From: Streptomyces sp. Tue6028
GTDB taxonomy: Bacteria > Actinomycetota > Actinomycetes > Streptomycetales > Streptomycetaceae
Direction: 5' to 3'
Assembly (NCBI RefSeq): GCF_002300165.1
Contig: NZ_MLCE01000010.1
Span: 224,474 to 288,473, forward strand
Length of the DNA: 64,000 nucleotides
The notes below the pieces were generated by a model, which did not search any database, was not told where the DNA came from, and saw only the letters and a program-made list of their open reading frames with translations. The translations under genes and the position numbers were made by a program. This document shows, one piece after another, positions 30,050 to 38,902 of the stretch (the first letter of the stretch is position 1; the number at the start of each line of letters is the position of its first letter).

Positions 30050-32105
30050 GCTCCGGCGCTTCGGACGCGGCAAGCTCCCCCGGGCCGCGCTGGTGGCCCT
30101 CCTCCTGCTGCCTCTCCTGTACGGCGCCCTCTACCTGTGGTCGTTCTGGGACCCGTACGGCCGCCTGGACCGCATCCCCGTGGCCCTCGTGAACGACGAC
30201 AAGGGGGCGACGGCCGCGGGCAGGAAGGTCACGGCGGGCGACGACATCACCAAGGGGCTGCGTGACAGCGACACCTTCGAGTGGCACGAGGTGAGCGCCG
30301 CGGAGGCCCGCCGGGGCGTCGAGGACGGCACGTACTACCTGTCCCTGACGATGCCGGACGACTTCAGTGCGCGCATCGCCTCCAGCTCCGGTGCGTCGCC
30401 CGAGACGGGCGCGCTCCAGGTGCGGACCAACGACGCGAACAACTACATCGTCGGGCAGATCTCCCGGACCGTGTTCAGCGAGGTGCGCACCGCCGCGTCC
30501 ACCAAGGCGTCACGGTCGTTCCTGGACAAGATCTTCATCTCCTTCTCGGACATCCACGGGGCGACGGAGAAGGCCGCCGACGGGGCCGACCGGCTCAAGG
30601 GCGGGATCGGCAAGGCGAAGAAGGGCTCCAAGGACCTCGCGGACGGTCTTGCGGAGGCCAAGAAGGGCAGCGGGAAGCTGTCCGGCGGCCTGAAGAAGCT
30701 CGACAAGGGCGCGGGTGACCTGGAGGACGGGTCGCGGCAGGTCGCGGACGGCACGCAGACGCTGGCCGACCGGGTCAACGGGGTCGCCGGCAAGGTGGGG
30801 CCGTTCCTGAAGGACAACGAGAAGTCGATCGGCGACACGGCCCAGCTCGTCGCCGACTCGGCGTCCGGCATCCGGCACAACCTCGACGACCTCGTGGAGC
30901 GGGCCCCGGGCGCGGCCAAGGGTGCGCACGCGGCCTCCACCGCGCTGGAGGCCGTCTACAAGGCACGCTGCGAGACACCGGTCGTCCCCGACCTCGCGTG
31001 CGGCGACCTGAAGAAGGCCAAGACGGCCGCGGCGGACGTGGCCGAGGTGGCCGACGACCTGAACACGCTGATCGACGACCAGGACGGCGATCTCGACGAG
31101 CTCGACAAGAACCTGGCCACCCTGGAGAAGCAGGCACAGGCGCTCGCCGACCGGTCGCCGCACCTCTCCGAGGACCTGACCGACGCCGTCTCCAAGATCA
31201 ACAAACTCAACGAGGGTGCTTCGAAGGTCGCCAAGGGTGCCAAGCGGCTGCACACCGGGCTCGGCACGGCGAAGGCCGGGGCGCGCGACCTCGACACGGG
31301 CATGGGGGCGCTCAAGACGGGCGCGAGCGACCTCGACGGGGGCATGTACAAGCTCGTCGGCGGCTCCGGCAAGCTCGCCGGCGGGCTGCACGACGGCGCC
31401 GAGCAGATCCCGGACTACGACAGGTCCGACCGCGACCGGCGCACCCAGGTCATGGCGGACCCTGTGCGGCTCGCCTCCCAAGACCTGCACAAGGCGCCCA
31501 ACTACGGCACCGGCTTCGCTCCGTACTTCATCCCGCTGTCCCTCTGGGTGGGCGCGATGGTCGCGTACATGCTGATCCCGCCGCTGAACCGGCGCGCGCT
31601 CGCGGTGGGCGCCTCGGCCTGGCGCGTCGCGTTGGCGGGCTGGCTCCCGGTGGCCGCGGTGGGAGTGCTCCAGACGGCGGCCCTGATGTCCGTGCTGCAC
31701 TGGGCGATCGGCCTGGAGATGGCGCGGGCGGCCGGGACGGTGGGCTTCCTGTTCCTCGTGACGGCGTGTTTCGCCGCGCTCGTCCAGTGGCTGAACGCGC
31801 GCTTCGGCGCGGCGGGACGGATCCTCGTCCTCGCCTTCCTGATGCTCCAGTTGACGTCGGCGGGCGGCACGTACCCCGTCCAGACCAGCCCGCGCTTCTT
31901 CAGTGCGATCCATCCCTTCCTGCCGATGAGTTACGTCGTCGAGGCCCTCAGGAGGCTCATCACCGGCGGGGGCCTGGGCCCCGTCTGGCAGGCGTGCGCC
32001 GTCCTGGTGGCGTTCACCGTGGGGGCCCTCGCGCTCACCGCCCTGTCGGCGCGCCGCAAGCAGGTGTGGACCCTCGACCGGCTGCACCCGGAGCTGAGCC
32101 TGTGA
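30021..32105 (+). CDS. YhgE/Pip family membrane protein
   Basis: 694 aa. N-terminal membrane segment (about 22-45, LVALLLLPLLYGALYLWSF) followed by the YhgE/Pip signature LDRIPVALVNDDKGA. A long extracytoplasmic helical region (about 180-470) with repeated A(D/K)GxxxLxxG units follows (GADRLKGGIGKAKKGSKDLA, GAGDLEDGSRQVADG, GMGALKTGASDLDGGM). Five membrane segments of ABC-2 permease type (about 500-680) complete it. The ATG lies inside the preceding gene with GAGGAGA upstream. The family includes phage infection protein and the type VII-associated EsaA group; substrate unknown. Confidence 0.88.
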   Translation: MRSPKLAALELRRFGRGKLPRAALVALLLLPLLYGALYLWSFWDPYGRLDRIPVALVNDDKGATAAGRKVTAGDDITKGLRDSDTFEWHEVSAAEARRGVEDGTYYLSLTMPDDFSARIASSSGASPETGALQVRTNDANNYIVGQISRTVFSEVRTAASTKASRSFLDKIFISFSDIHGATEKAADGADRLKGGIGKAKKGSKDLADGLAEAKKGSGKLSGGLKKLDKGAGDLEDGSRQVADGTQTLADRVNGVAGKVGPFLKDNEKSIGDTAQLVADSASGIRHNLDDLVERAPGAAKGAHAASTALEAVYKARCETPVVPDLACGDLKKAKTAAADVAEVADDLNTLIDDQDGDLDELDKNLATLEKQAQALADRSPHLSEDLTDAVSKINKLNEGASKVAKGAKRLHTGLGTAKAGARDLDTGMGALKTGASDLDGGMYKLVGGSGKLAGGLHDGAEQIPDYDRSDRDRRTQVMADPVRLASQDLHKAPNYGTGFAPYFIPLSLWVGAMVAYMLIPPLNRRALAVGASAWRVALAGWLPVAAVGVLQTAALMSVLHWAIGLEMARAAGTVGFLFLVTACFAALVQWLNARFGAAGRILVLAFLMLQLTSAGGTYPVQTSPRFFSAIHPFLPMSYVVEALRRLITGGGLGPVWQACAVLVAFTVGALALTALSARRKQVWTLDRLHPELSL

Positions 32106-32770
32106 CCACGCCCGCCACCGGTCCTGTGACAATCGTGGCCATGGAAAGCAGCAGCACCACGGCGGGCGGCGGCGGCCGTCGCGAGGCGACCCGGCAGAAG
32201 CTCTACGAGGCCGCCGTCACCCTGATCGCCGAACAGGGCTTCTCCGCCACCACGGTGGACGAGATCGCCGAGCGCGCCGGGGTCGCCAAGGGCACGGTCT
32301 ACTACAACTTCGCGAGCAAGTCGGTCCTCTTCGAGGAGTTGCTGCGGCACGGCGTGGGCCTGCTCACCGCCTCCTTGCGGGAGGCGGCCGAGAAGACCGC
32401 GCGCGACGGCGGCAGCAAGGTCGACGCACTGGACGCGATGATCCGCGCGGGGCTCGTCTTCATCGACCGGTATCCGGCCTTCACCCAGCTGTACGTGGCG
32501 GAGCTGTGGCGCACGAACCGTGCCTGGCAGTCCACCTTGATGGTGGTCAGGCAGGAGGCCGTCGCGGTCGTCGAGGACGTCCTGCGCGAGGGCGTGGCGG
32601 GCGGCGAGCTCAGCGACGAGATCGACATCCCGCTGACGGCGGCGGCGCTGGTCGGCATGGTCCTCGTGGCCGCTCTGGACTGGCAGGCCTTCCAGCCGGA
32701 GCGCTCGCTGGACGACGTGCACGCGGCGCTGTCCCGGCTGCTCCAGGGGCGCGTGAGCGGCGGCCGCTGA
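32102..32770 (+). CDS. TetR family transcriptional regulator
   Basis: 222 aa from the GTG at 32102, which overlaps the yhgE stop as GTGA and has GGAG 8 nt upstream; an ATG at 32141 would give 209 aa but has no ribosome-binding site. N-terminal helix-turn-helix (ATRQKLYEAAVTLIAEQGFSATTVDEIAERAGVAKGTVYYNFASKSVLFEELL) and a helical ligand domain. It probably represses its own operon through the palindrome at 28978-28991. Effector unknown; it may be a substrate of the YhgE-like protein. Confidence 0.93.
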   Translation: MTTPATGPVTIVAMESSSTTAGGGGRREATRQKLYEAAVTLIAEQGFSATTVDEIAERAGVAKGTVYYNFASKSVLFEELLRHGVGLLTASLREAAEKTARDGGSKVDALDAMIRAGLVFIDRYPAFTQLYVAELWRTNRAWQSTLMVVRQEAVAVVEDVLREGVAGGELSDEIDIPLTAAALVGMVLVAALDWQAFQPERSLDDVHAALSRLLQGRVSGGR

Positions 32771-33075
32771 GGGCGGGAGCACAACGGAGCGGGACAGGCG
32801 AGAGCGCCGGTCCGTTCGGCCGCGTCCCCCGCGGGCCGATCGAACCGGCGCCTCGCCGTACTCCCCCGTGCTCCCCCGTCGGGCCCCGCTCCGGTCGTCC
32901 CCCGGGTCCCCCCGTGCCTCACTCCCGCCGACCAGGTCGGCGGAAGGAGCGGCCAAGGGCGCGAGAGCCGTTCCGCCGCCCCGTGTCGGCGGTACCGGAG
33001 CCGCGCCCCTCTCCGTGTCTCCACTCTCTCGTTCGCGCTGGTCGGGCCCCATCCGCGCGCGTACTCATCTCACTC
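32771..33075. other. Non-coding region after tetR
   Basis: No gene or clear terminator seen. Its right end (33061-33067, GTACTCA) is a half-site of the palindrome that follows. Confidence 0.5.
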
Positions 33076-33095
33076 ACTGAGTACGTGTACTCAGT
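33076..33095. promoter_or_regulatory. Perfect 20-bp palindromic operator
   Basis: ACTGAGTACGTGTACTCAGT has 9-bp perfect arms around GT. A further half-site, GTACTCA, lies at 33061-33067. It lies 54-73 nt upstream of the DUF4126 start. The arms differ from the 28978 operator (TGAGTAC against TGAC), so a different regulator is likely. Confidence 0.7.
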
Positions 33096-33135
33096 CGTAC
33101 GCACTCATGCCCAGGCCGTGCCGTCCGCCACTGGT

Positions 33136-33141
33136 TACGAT
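33136..33141 (+). promoter_or_regulatory. -10 element of leaderless DUF4126 transcript
   Basis: TACGAT ends 7 nt before the GTG at 33149; no Shine-Dalgarno is present. Confidence 0.5.
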
Positions 33142-33148
33142 CGCGTCC

Positions 33149-33763
33149 GTGTCGGTACTCCCCCTGGTCTTCACCAGCGGCTGGGCCAGCGGCATCAACG
33201 CGTACGCGGTGGTGCTGCTCCTGGGCGTCTTCGGCGCGACCGGTCTCACCGACGACGTCCCCGAGTCGATGCAGCGCCCCGAGGTGCTCGCGGTGGCGGG
33301 CGCGCTGTTCCTGTGCGAGGCCGTCGCCGACAAGATCCCGTACGTGGACTCGGCGTGGGACTCGGTGCACACGGTGGTACGGCCGGTCGCCGGCGCCTGG
33401 ATCGGCGCGCTGCTCGCGGGGCAGAGCGGTTCGCTCTCGGACGTGGTGGCGGGCCTGATCGGCGGTTCGACGGCGCTGGCCAGCCACACGGTCAAGGCCG
33501 GCACCCGGATGGCGGTGAACACCTCCCCGGAACCCCTCAGCAACATGGTCATCAGCCTGGCCGAGGACCTCGGGGTCGGCGCCATCGTCACGTTCGCGAT
33601 GTTCCACCCGCTGGCTGCGGCGATCATCGCGGCCGTCCTGCTCGTGGCCGGACTCGTCGTGCTGTTCTTCCTCCTCTCGCGGATCCGCCGGTTCCTACGG
33701 CGCCGCGCCCAGCGGCGGGAGGAGAGACGGCTCGCGGCGCGGGTCGAGCGGCCCCCCGACTGA
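33149..33763 (+). CDS. DUF4126 membrane protein
   Basis: 204 aa with several hydrophobic segments (about 2-25, 45-65, 85-110, 148-175) and a basic C-terminal tail (RIRRFLRRRAQRREERR). The N-terminus LPLVFTSGWASGINAYAVVLLLGV matches DUF4126 family members, whose function is unknown. GTG 33149 is chosen because a TACGAT box lies 7 nt upstream; an ATG at 33107 would add 14 poorly conserved residues. The perfect palindrome upstream suggests dedicated repression. Confidence 0.85.
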   Translation: MSVLPLVFTSGWASGINAYAVVLLLGVFGATGLTDDVPESMQRPEVLAVAGALFLCEAVADKIPYVDSAWDSVHTVVRPVAGAWIGALLAGQSGSLSDVVAGLIGGSTALASHTVKAGTRMAVNTSPEPLSNMVISLAEDLGVGAIVTFAMFHPLAAAIIAAVLLVAGLVVLFFLLSRIRRFLRRRAQRREERRLAARVERPPD

Positions 33764-33796
33764 GCGCCCGCGGAAGGGACTGTCCGAGGCGGCCGA

Positions 33797-33802
33797 TAAA
33801 GT
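33797..33802 (+). promoter_or_regulatory. -10 element of leaderless oxidoreductase transcript
   Basis: TAAAGT ends 7 nt before the ATG at 33810; no Shine-Dalgarno is present. Confidence 0.5.
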
Positions 33803-33809
33803 CCCTGGC

Positions 33810-35303
33810 ATGGCACGGATTGCGGTGATCGGCGCCGGGATGGGCGCGATGGCGGCGGCCGCCCGGCTGGCCGTCGCGGGCCACCGGGTGGTGGTGTACG
33901 AGCGCACGGCGACGTACGGCGGTGCGCTGCGCCGCGTCGAGCGCGACGGCTTCACGTTCGACACCGGCCCGACGCTGCTCCCGCTGCCCGCGGTCCACCG
34001 CGACCTGTTCGTCAAGACAGGGAAGCAGCCACTGGAGGAGTGCGTCGGCCTGGTCCAGGTCGACCCCTCGGCCCGGCACCTCTTCGCGGACGGCACGGAG
34101 GTGTCCCTGCCGAACGCCTCCCGCGCGGGGGTCGTCTCCGCGCTGGACGAAGCGCTCGGGGCGGGCACGGGCGGGCGCTGGGGCGACTTCCTGGTACGGG
34201 CCCGCGAGGCATGGGACCGCACGCGCAGACCGCTCCTGGAGGAGCCGCTGTGGCCCAACTGGCCGGTGCTCGCCGAGCAGGAGCCCTATCCCTCGGTCCC
34301 GCACAAGAAGCTGCTGCGCACCCGCCGGGCCGCCACCCTCGCCGAGGTCGGCGCCTGGGAGCTGCGTGAACCGCGCCTCGCGGCCCTTCTGGAGAGCCAC
34401 GCCCTGGCGTACGGGCTCGATCCGCGCGTGGCACCGGCGAGCGCCGCCGTGCTGCCGTACATGGAGCACGCCTTCGGCACCTGGTACGTCCGCGGCGGCC
34501 TGCGGGAACTGGCCCGCGCGGTGTACGAGCGGTGCCTCGCCCGCAAGGTCGCGTTCCGCTTCGGGGCGGACGTCGCACGGATCGTCGAGAAGGACGGCCG
34601 GGCGGCGGGTGTGGAGCTCACGGCCGGCGCCGTGGAGGAGGCCGACTTCGTGGTCGCGGGTGTGGCGCCCGGCGTGCTGCGGGACCTCGTCCCGCAGACG
34701 GCGGTCCGGGGGGACGGTGAGGTCCCGCCGCAGAGCGGGGCACCGAGCAGGCTGACCGTGCTGCTGGCGCTGCGCGGCGGACGGCCCGAGCGGGTGGCGC
34801 ACCGGACGGTGGTCCACTCGGCCGACCGTGACGACGAGTTGGACCGCCTGTTCGGCGAGCGCCCGGGGCTGCCGGCCTCGCCCACCGTCGTGGTCACGCG
34901 CCCCGACGACCCGGCGACGGTCCCGGACGCGGAGCACGAGGCGGTGACCCTGTCGGTCACCGTGCCGTCGGGCTTCTCGGTGTCCGACGCGGACGTGGAG
35001 CGGGTTCTCGGCGCCGCCGGGCGCGCGCTGCCCGGCCTGCGCGAGCGGCTCCTGTGGCACGAGGTCCGCACCCCGGCGGACATCGCGGACGAGACGGGCG
35101 CGGCAGGCGGCGCGGTTCCCGCCCCGGCGCTCGCCGCCGCGGACGGCCGGCTGCTGCACCCGTCGAACGGCACGCGCATGCCCGGTCTGTTCGCGGCGGG
35201 CGGCTGGGCGCACCCCGGCGGCGGCCTTCCGCATGCCGGCATGTCAGGAGCGTTGGTGGCCGGACTGATCGTGGAGGGACCGGAGTTCCGCGGGTCGCAG
35301 TGA
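33810..35303 (+). CDS. FAD-dependent oxidoreductase, phytoene desaturase-like
   Basis: 497 aa. N-terminal FAD dinucleotide motif IAVIGAGMGAMAAAARLAVAGHRVVVYER (about 3-31), GFTFDTGPTLLPLP with the FAD-contacting DTGPT, YVRGGLRELARAVYERC in the middle, and the C-terminal flavin motif GLFAAGGWAHPGGGLPHAGMSGALVAGLI. Family members desaturate carotenoids or act on other isoprenoids, but there is no carotenoid gene nearby, so the substrate is open. It begins 46 nt after the DUF4126 gene with its own -10. Confidence 0.85.
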   Translation: MARIAVIGAGMGAMAAAARLAVAGHRVVVYERTATYGGALRRVERDGFTFDTGPTLLPLPAVHRDLFVKTGKQPLEECVGLVQVDPSARHLFADGTEVSLPNASRAGVVSALDEALGAGTGGRWGDFLVRAREAWDRTRRPLLEEPLWPNWPVLAEQEPYPSVPHKKLLRTRRAATLAEVGAWELREPRLAALLESHALAYGLDPRVAPASAAVLPYMEHAFGTWYVRGGLRELARAVYERCLARKVAFRFGADVARIVEKDGRAAGVELTAGAVEEADFVVAGVAPGVLRDLVPQTAVRGDGEVPPQSGAPSRLTVLLALRGGRPERVAHRTVVHSADRDDELDRLFGERPGLPASPTVVVTRPDDPATVPDAEHEAVTLSVTVPSGFSVSDADVERVLGAAGRALPGLRERLLWHEVRTPADIADETGAAGGAVPAPALAAADGRLLHPSNGTRMPGLFAAGGWAHPGGGLPHAGMSGALVAGLIVEGPEFRGSQ

Positions 35304-35349
35304 GCGGTTCCGGGGGCCGGTCGGGGGACCGGGACCGGACGGTCCGAGA

Positions 35350-35374
35350 GCCGGTGCGGACGGGCGGCACCGGC
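35350..35374. terminator. Hairpin between convergent genes
   Basis: GCCGGTGC (35350-35357) and GCACCGGC (35367-35374) form a perfect 8-bp stem with a 9-nt loop. It ends 5 nt from the stop of the minus-strand gene at 35380. Confidence 0.5.
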
Positions 35375-35379
35375 CGCGG

Positions 35380-36324
35380 TCAGTACCGGTACTGCTCGTC
35401 GTACCCGTTGCCGGAGCCCGTGCCGTTGCCGTCGCCCTGGTAGGGATACGGCTGCTCGGGTGGGAGTTCGCCGCCGTACGGGTCGTCGGTGCTGCGCTGC
35501 TGCGGCACCCAGACGCCTCCCGCCGGGGTCTCGCCGCCGTAGGTGCCGGTGCCGGCGTACTGGTCCTGGCCGTACCCCTGCTGCGGGTACTGCTGCTGCC
35601 CGCCGTACGTGGTGTCGTACCCGGCGCCGCTGTAGGTCTGCGTGCCGATGTACGGGTCGGAGTACGCGGCGTACTGCTGCTGGCCGTTGTCGTAGGAGTA
35701 CTGCTGCTGGTTGTAGCCCGAGTAGTCGTAGGCGTAGGCCTGCTGGTCCTGGGACTGGGGGGTGGCACCGTAGGACTGGTCGGTGGCCGCGGCGTACGCG
35801 CTGTCGCTGTAGATGCCGTAGGAGCCGGTGTCCTCGGGCAGGGGCTGCGGCTCGTACACGGCGGTGGACTCGGCGGCCGAGGGCTCGTTCGCCCCCGCCG
35901 GCGCGAACCGGTCGGGCTGGCCGGGCGAGAAGACGTCGTCGTCGCCCGCGTAGTCGTCACCGTGTGCGTAGGCCGCGCCGTCGGCGGCTTCGAGGTCGGA
36001 GACCTCGAGCGTCGGGTCCTGGTACTCCGGCTCGCCACGACGGCGCTTGCTGGGCCTGCCCGGACCGGAACGGCCGTTGAGGGCCCAGCCCTGGGCGAAG
36101 CCGCGGCGGAACGACAGCGTGACGTAGGTCTGGCCGACCGCGAAGGCGGCCGCGCCCAGCCCGATGACCACCACCGAGGGCATCAGCACACCGAGGACGA
36201 CACCGAGGAAGCCGACGAAGGCGAGCAGGCGGTAGCGCAGTCGCGCCTTGTACTGCAGCAGGACCTCGCCGAGCAGCCACAGCGCGACCACTCCGAACGC
36301 GAAATAGAGGACCGTCCAGCCCAT
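35380..36324 (-). CDS. Membrane protein with Tyr/Gln/Gly-rich disordered tail
   Basis: 314 aa. Two hydrophobic regions at the N-terminus (about 2-20 and 30-65), then YVTLSFRRGFAQGW and a basic RSGPGRPSKRRRGEPEYQDP patch. The last 200 residues are acidic and then extremely rich in Tyr, Gln, Gly and Ser (YDYSGYNQQQYSYDNGQQQ and similar). GAGAGGGG precedes the ATG at 36324. I do not recognise a characterised family. The tail looks intrinsically disordered and prion-like. A short gap (56 nt) separates it from metF upstream, so they may be co-transcribed. Confidence 0.8.
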   Translation of the reverse strand: MGWTVLYFAFGVVALWLLGEVLLQYKARLRYRLLAFVGFLGVVLGVLMPSVVVIGLGAAAFAVGQTYVTLSFRRGFAQGWALNGRSGPGRPSKRRRGEPEYQDPTLEVSDLEAADGAAYAHGDDYAGDDDVFSPGQPDRFAPAGANEPSAAESTAVYEPQPLPEDTGSYGIYSDSAYAAATDQSYGATPQSQDQQAYAYDYSGYNQQQYSYDNGQQQYAAYSDPYIGTQTYSGAGYDTTYGGQQQYPQQGYGQDQYAGTGTYGGETPAGGVWVPQQRSTDDPYGGELPPEQPYPYQGDGNGTGSGNGYDEQYRY

Positions 36325-36380
36325 GTACGCCCCTCTCCCAGTGGCCGCTACGCAGTGTGTCGTACGCGGGTGCGACCGGT

Positions 36381-37313
<933 letters not shown>

Positions 37314-37520
37314 TTAGCCAGGGGGCGCCGGTCCCCCAACCGGACCGACGCAAATTGTCCGATCTGTCGATTTCTTGTCCACCCCTCGGACAGATCCCGC
37401 GGACAGCGCCCGCGGACCGTGCCGCGAACGGGACGCGGGACGGCTCCCCGGCACGGCCGGAACGCGGGACGGCGTCCCGGCCGCTGGAACTCCGGACGAA
37501 GCTCTGCCGGACGCTCGCGC

Positions 37521-38180
37521 CTACGCGCCGCGCAGTCGCTTCGCGAACTCCCCCGCCGCCGCGCCCGGGTCGTCCGCCTCGGTGATCGCCCGGACCACGA
37601 CGACCCGGCGAGCGCCCGCGTCGAGCACCTCGTCGAGGTTGCCGAGGTCGATGCCGCCGATGGCGAACCAGGGGCGGTCGGTGCCCAGCGCCGCCGTGTG
37701 CCTGACCAGGTCGAGGCCAGGTGCGTGGCGGCCGGGCTTGGTGGGCGTCGGCCAGCAGGGGCCGGTGCAGAAGTAGTCCACGCCCTCCTGGACGGCGGCG
37801 GCCGAAGCCTCGGACTCGGCGTGCGTGGAGCGGCCTATCAGCACGTCGTCGCCGAGGACGGCGCGGGCCGCCGGGACCGGGAGGTCACCCTGCCCCAGGT
37901 GGAGCACGTCGGCACGGGCGGCGTGGGCGACATCGGCCCGGTCGTTGACCGCGAGGAGCTTGCCGTGCCGGGCGCAGGCCTCCGCGAAGACCTGGAGGTG
38001 CTCCAGTTCCTCGGCCGCCTCCATGCCCTTGTCACGCAGCTGCACGATGTCGACGCCGCCCGCCAGGGCCGCGTCGAGGAACTCGGCGAGGTCGCCCTGG
38101 CGCTTGCGGGCGTCCGTGCAGAGGTAGAGACGGGCGTCGGCGAGCTGGGCGCGCGCGGTGGTCGCGGCGTTCTCGGGCAT
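37521..38180 (-). CDS. thiE: Thiamine-phosphate synthase
   Basis: Couples the pyrimidine (HMP-PP) and thiazole phosphate moieties to thiamine phosphate. 219-aa TIM barrel. Seen: [29 protein letters not shown] (substrate Gln and Arg/Lys), [57 protein letters not shown] and [10 protein letters not shown]. It faces away from the riboswitch-controlled thiO-thiS-thiG operon 2.5 kb further on and has no riboswitch of its own that I can see. Confidence 0.96.
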   Translation of the reverse strand: MPENAATTARAQLADARLYLCTDARKRQGDLAEFLDAALAGGVDIVQLRDKGMEAAEELEHLQVFAEACARHGKLLAVNDRADVAHAARADVLHLGQGDLPVPAARAVLGDDVLIGRSTHAESEASAAAVQEGVDYFCTGPCWPTPTKPGRHAPGLDLVRHTAALGTDRPWFAIGGIDLGNLDEVLDAGARRVVVVRAITEADDPGAAAGEFAKRLRGA

Positions 38181-38266
38181 GCGAGTGTCCCCCGTGGTCG
38201 GTGCGTACGGACCACGGGGCCAGGGGCTGGCGGTCCGCGGTCCGTACGCCGGACGGTCGGTTCAGG

Positions 38267-38632
38267 TCAGACGGCGAGCGCCTGGGCGCGGCGCTTCACC
38301 TCCGTGCCGCGATTCTCGCTCAGGGCCTGCGCGGGGGTACCCGGCAGGGTCGGGTCGGGAGTGAAGAGCCACTCCAGCATCTCTTCGTCGGTGAAGCCGT
38401 CGTCCCGCAGCAGCGTCAGGGTGCCGGACAGGCCCTTGACCACTTTGTCCCCGTCGATGAAGGCGGCGGGGACGTGCAGCGCGCGGTTCTCACCACGGCG
38501 TACGGCGATCAGCTGGCCCTCCTTGACCAGCTGCCGCACGCGGGTCACCTCGACGCCGAGCTGTTCGGCAATGTCGGGGAGGGTGAGCCAGGCGGGGACG
38601 AGAGCATCGATCTTTGCGTCAATCTCGGTCAC
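38267..38632 (-). CDS. Rv2175c-like DNA-binding protein
   Basis: 121 aa. N-terminal helix-turn-helix: LVPAWLTLPDIAEQLGVEVTRVRQLVKEGQLIAVRRGENRALHVPAAFI (about 9-57), then a C-terminal domain with VKGLSGTLTLLRDDGFTDEEMLEWLFTPDPTLPGTP. This matches Rv2175c of M. tuberculosis, a DNA-binding substrate of the kinase PknL. GTG 38632 is chosen because the conserved part starts TEIDAKIDALVPAW; a 70-residue upstream in-frame extension is Pro/Ala/Arg-rich and not conserved. A PASTA kinase gene lies 4.4 kb away, which might be relevant. Confidence 0.9.
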   Translation of the reverse strand: MTEIDAKIDALVPAWLTLPDIAEQLGVEVTRVRQLVKEGQLIAVRRGENRALHVPAAFIDGDKVVKGLSGTLTLLRDDGFTDEEMLEWLFTPDPTLPGTPAQALSENRGTEVKRRAQALAV

Positions 38633-38902
38633 GGGACAAGCCTGCCATCCCGGACTGACACTCGGTACCCGGGCACCGTCCGGGCGCGCGCCGCGTCCGG
38701 CTCCGCCGCTGCTCCGCGCACGCCGTTCGGCCCCGGGCTCCCGCGCCTGCGGCACCGCCGGTGACCCGCCGCACGCCGGGTGTCGCCCTGCGTCCGGGCA
38801 CTCCGCCGGAAGGCCCGGGCTCGGCCGCCGTGCCCCACCCAAGACCGCCGCCCCAAGACCTCCGCCCCGGTGCCTCCGCCGGCCCCAGGTGCGGCCGCCC
38901 GG

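Noticed and set aside
33810..35303. Part of a carotenoid cluster
   Set aside because: No crtE, crtB, crtY or related genes within the window.
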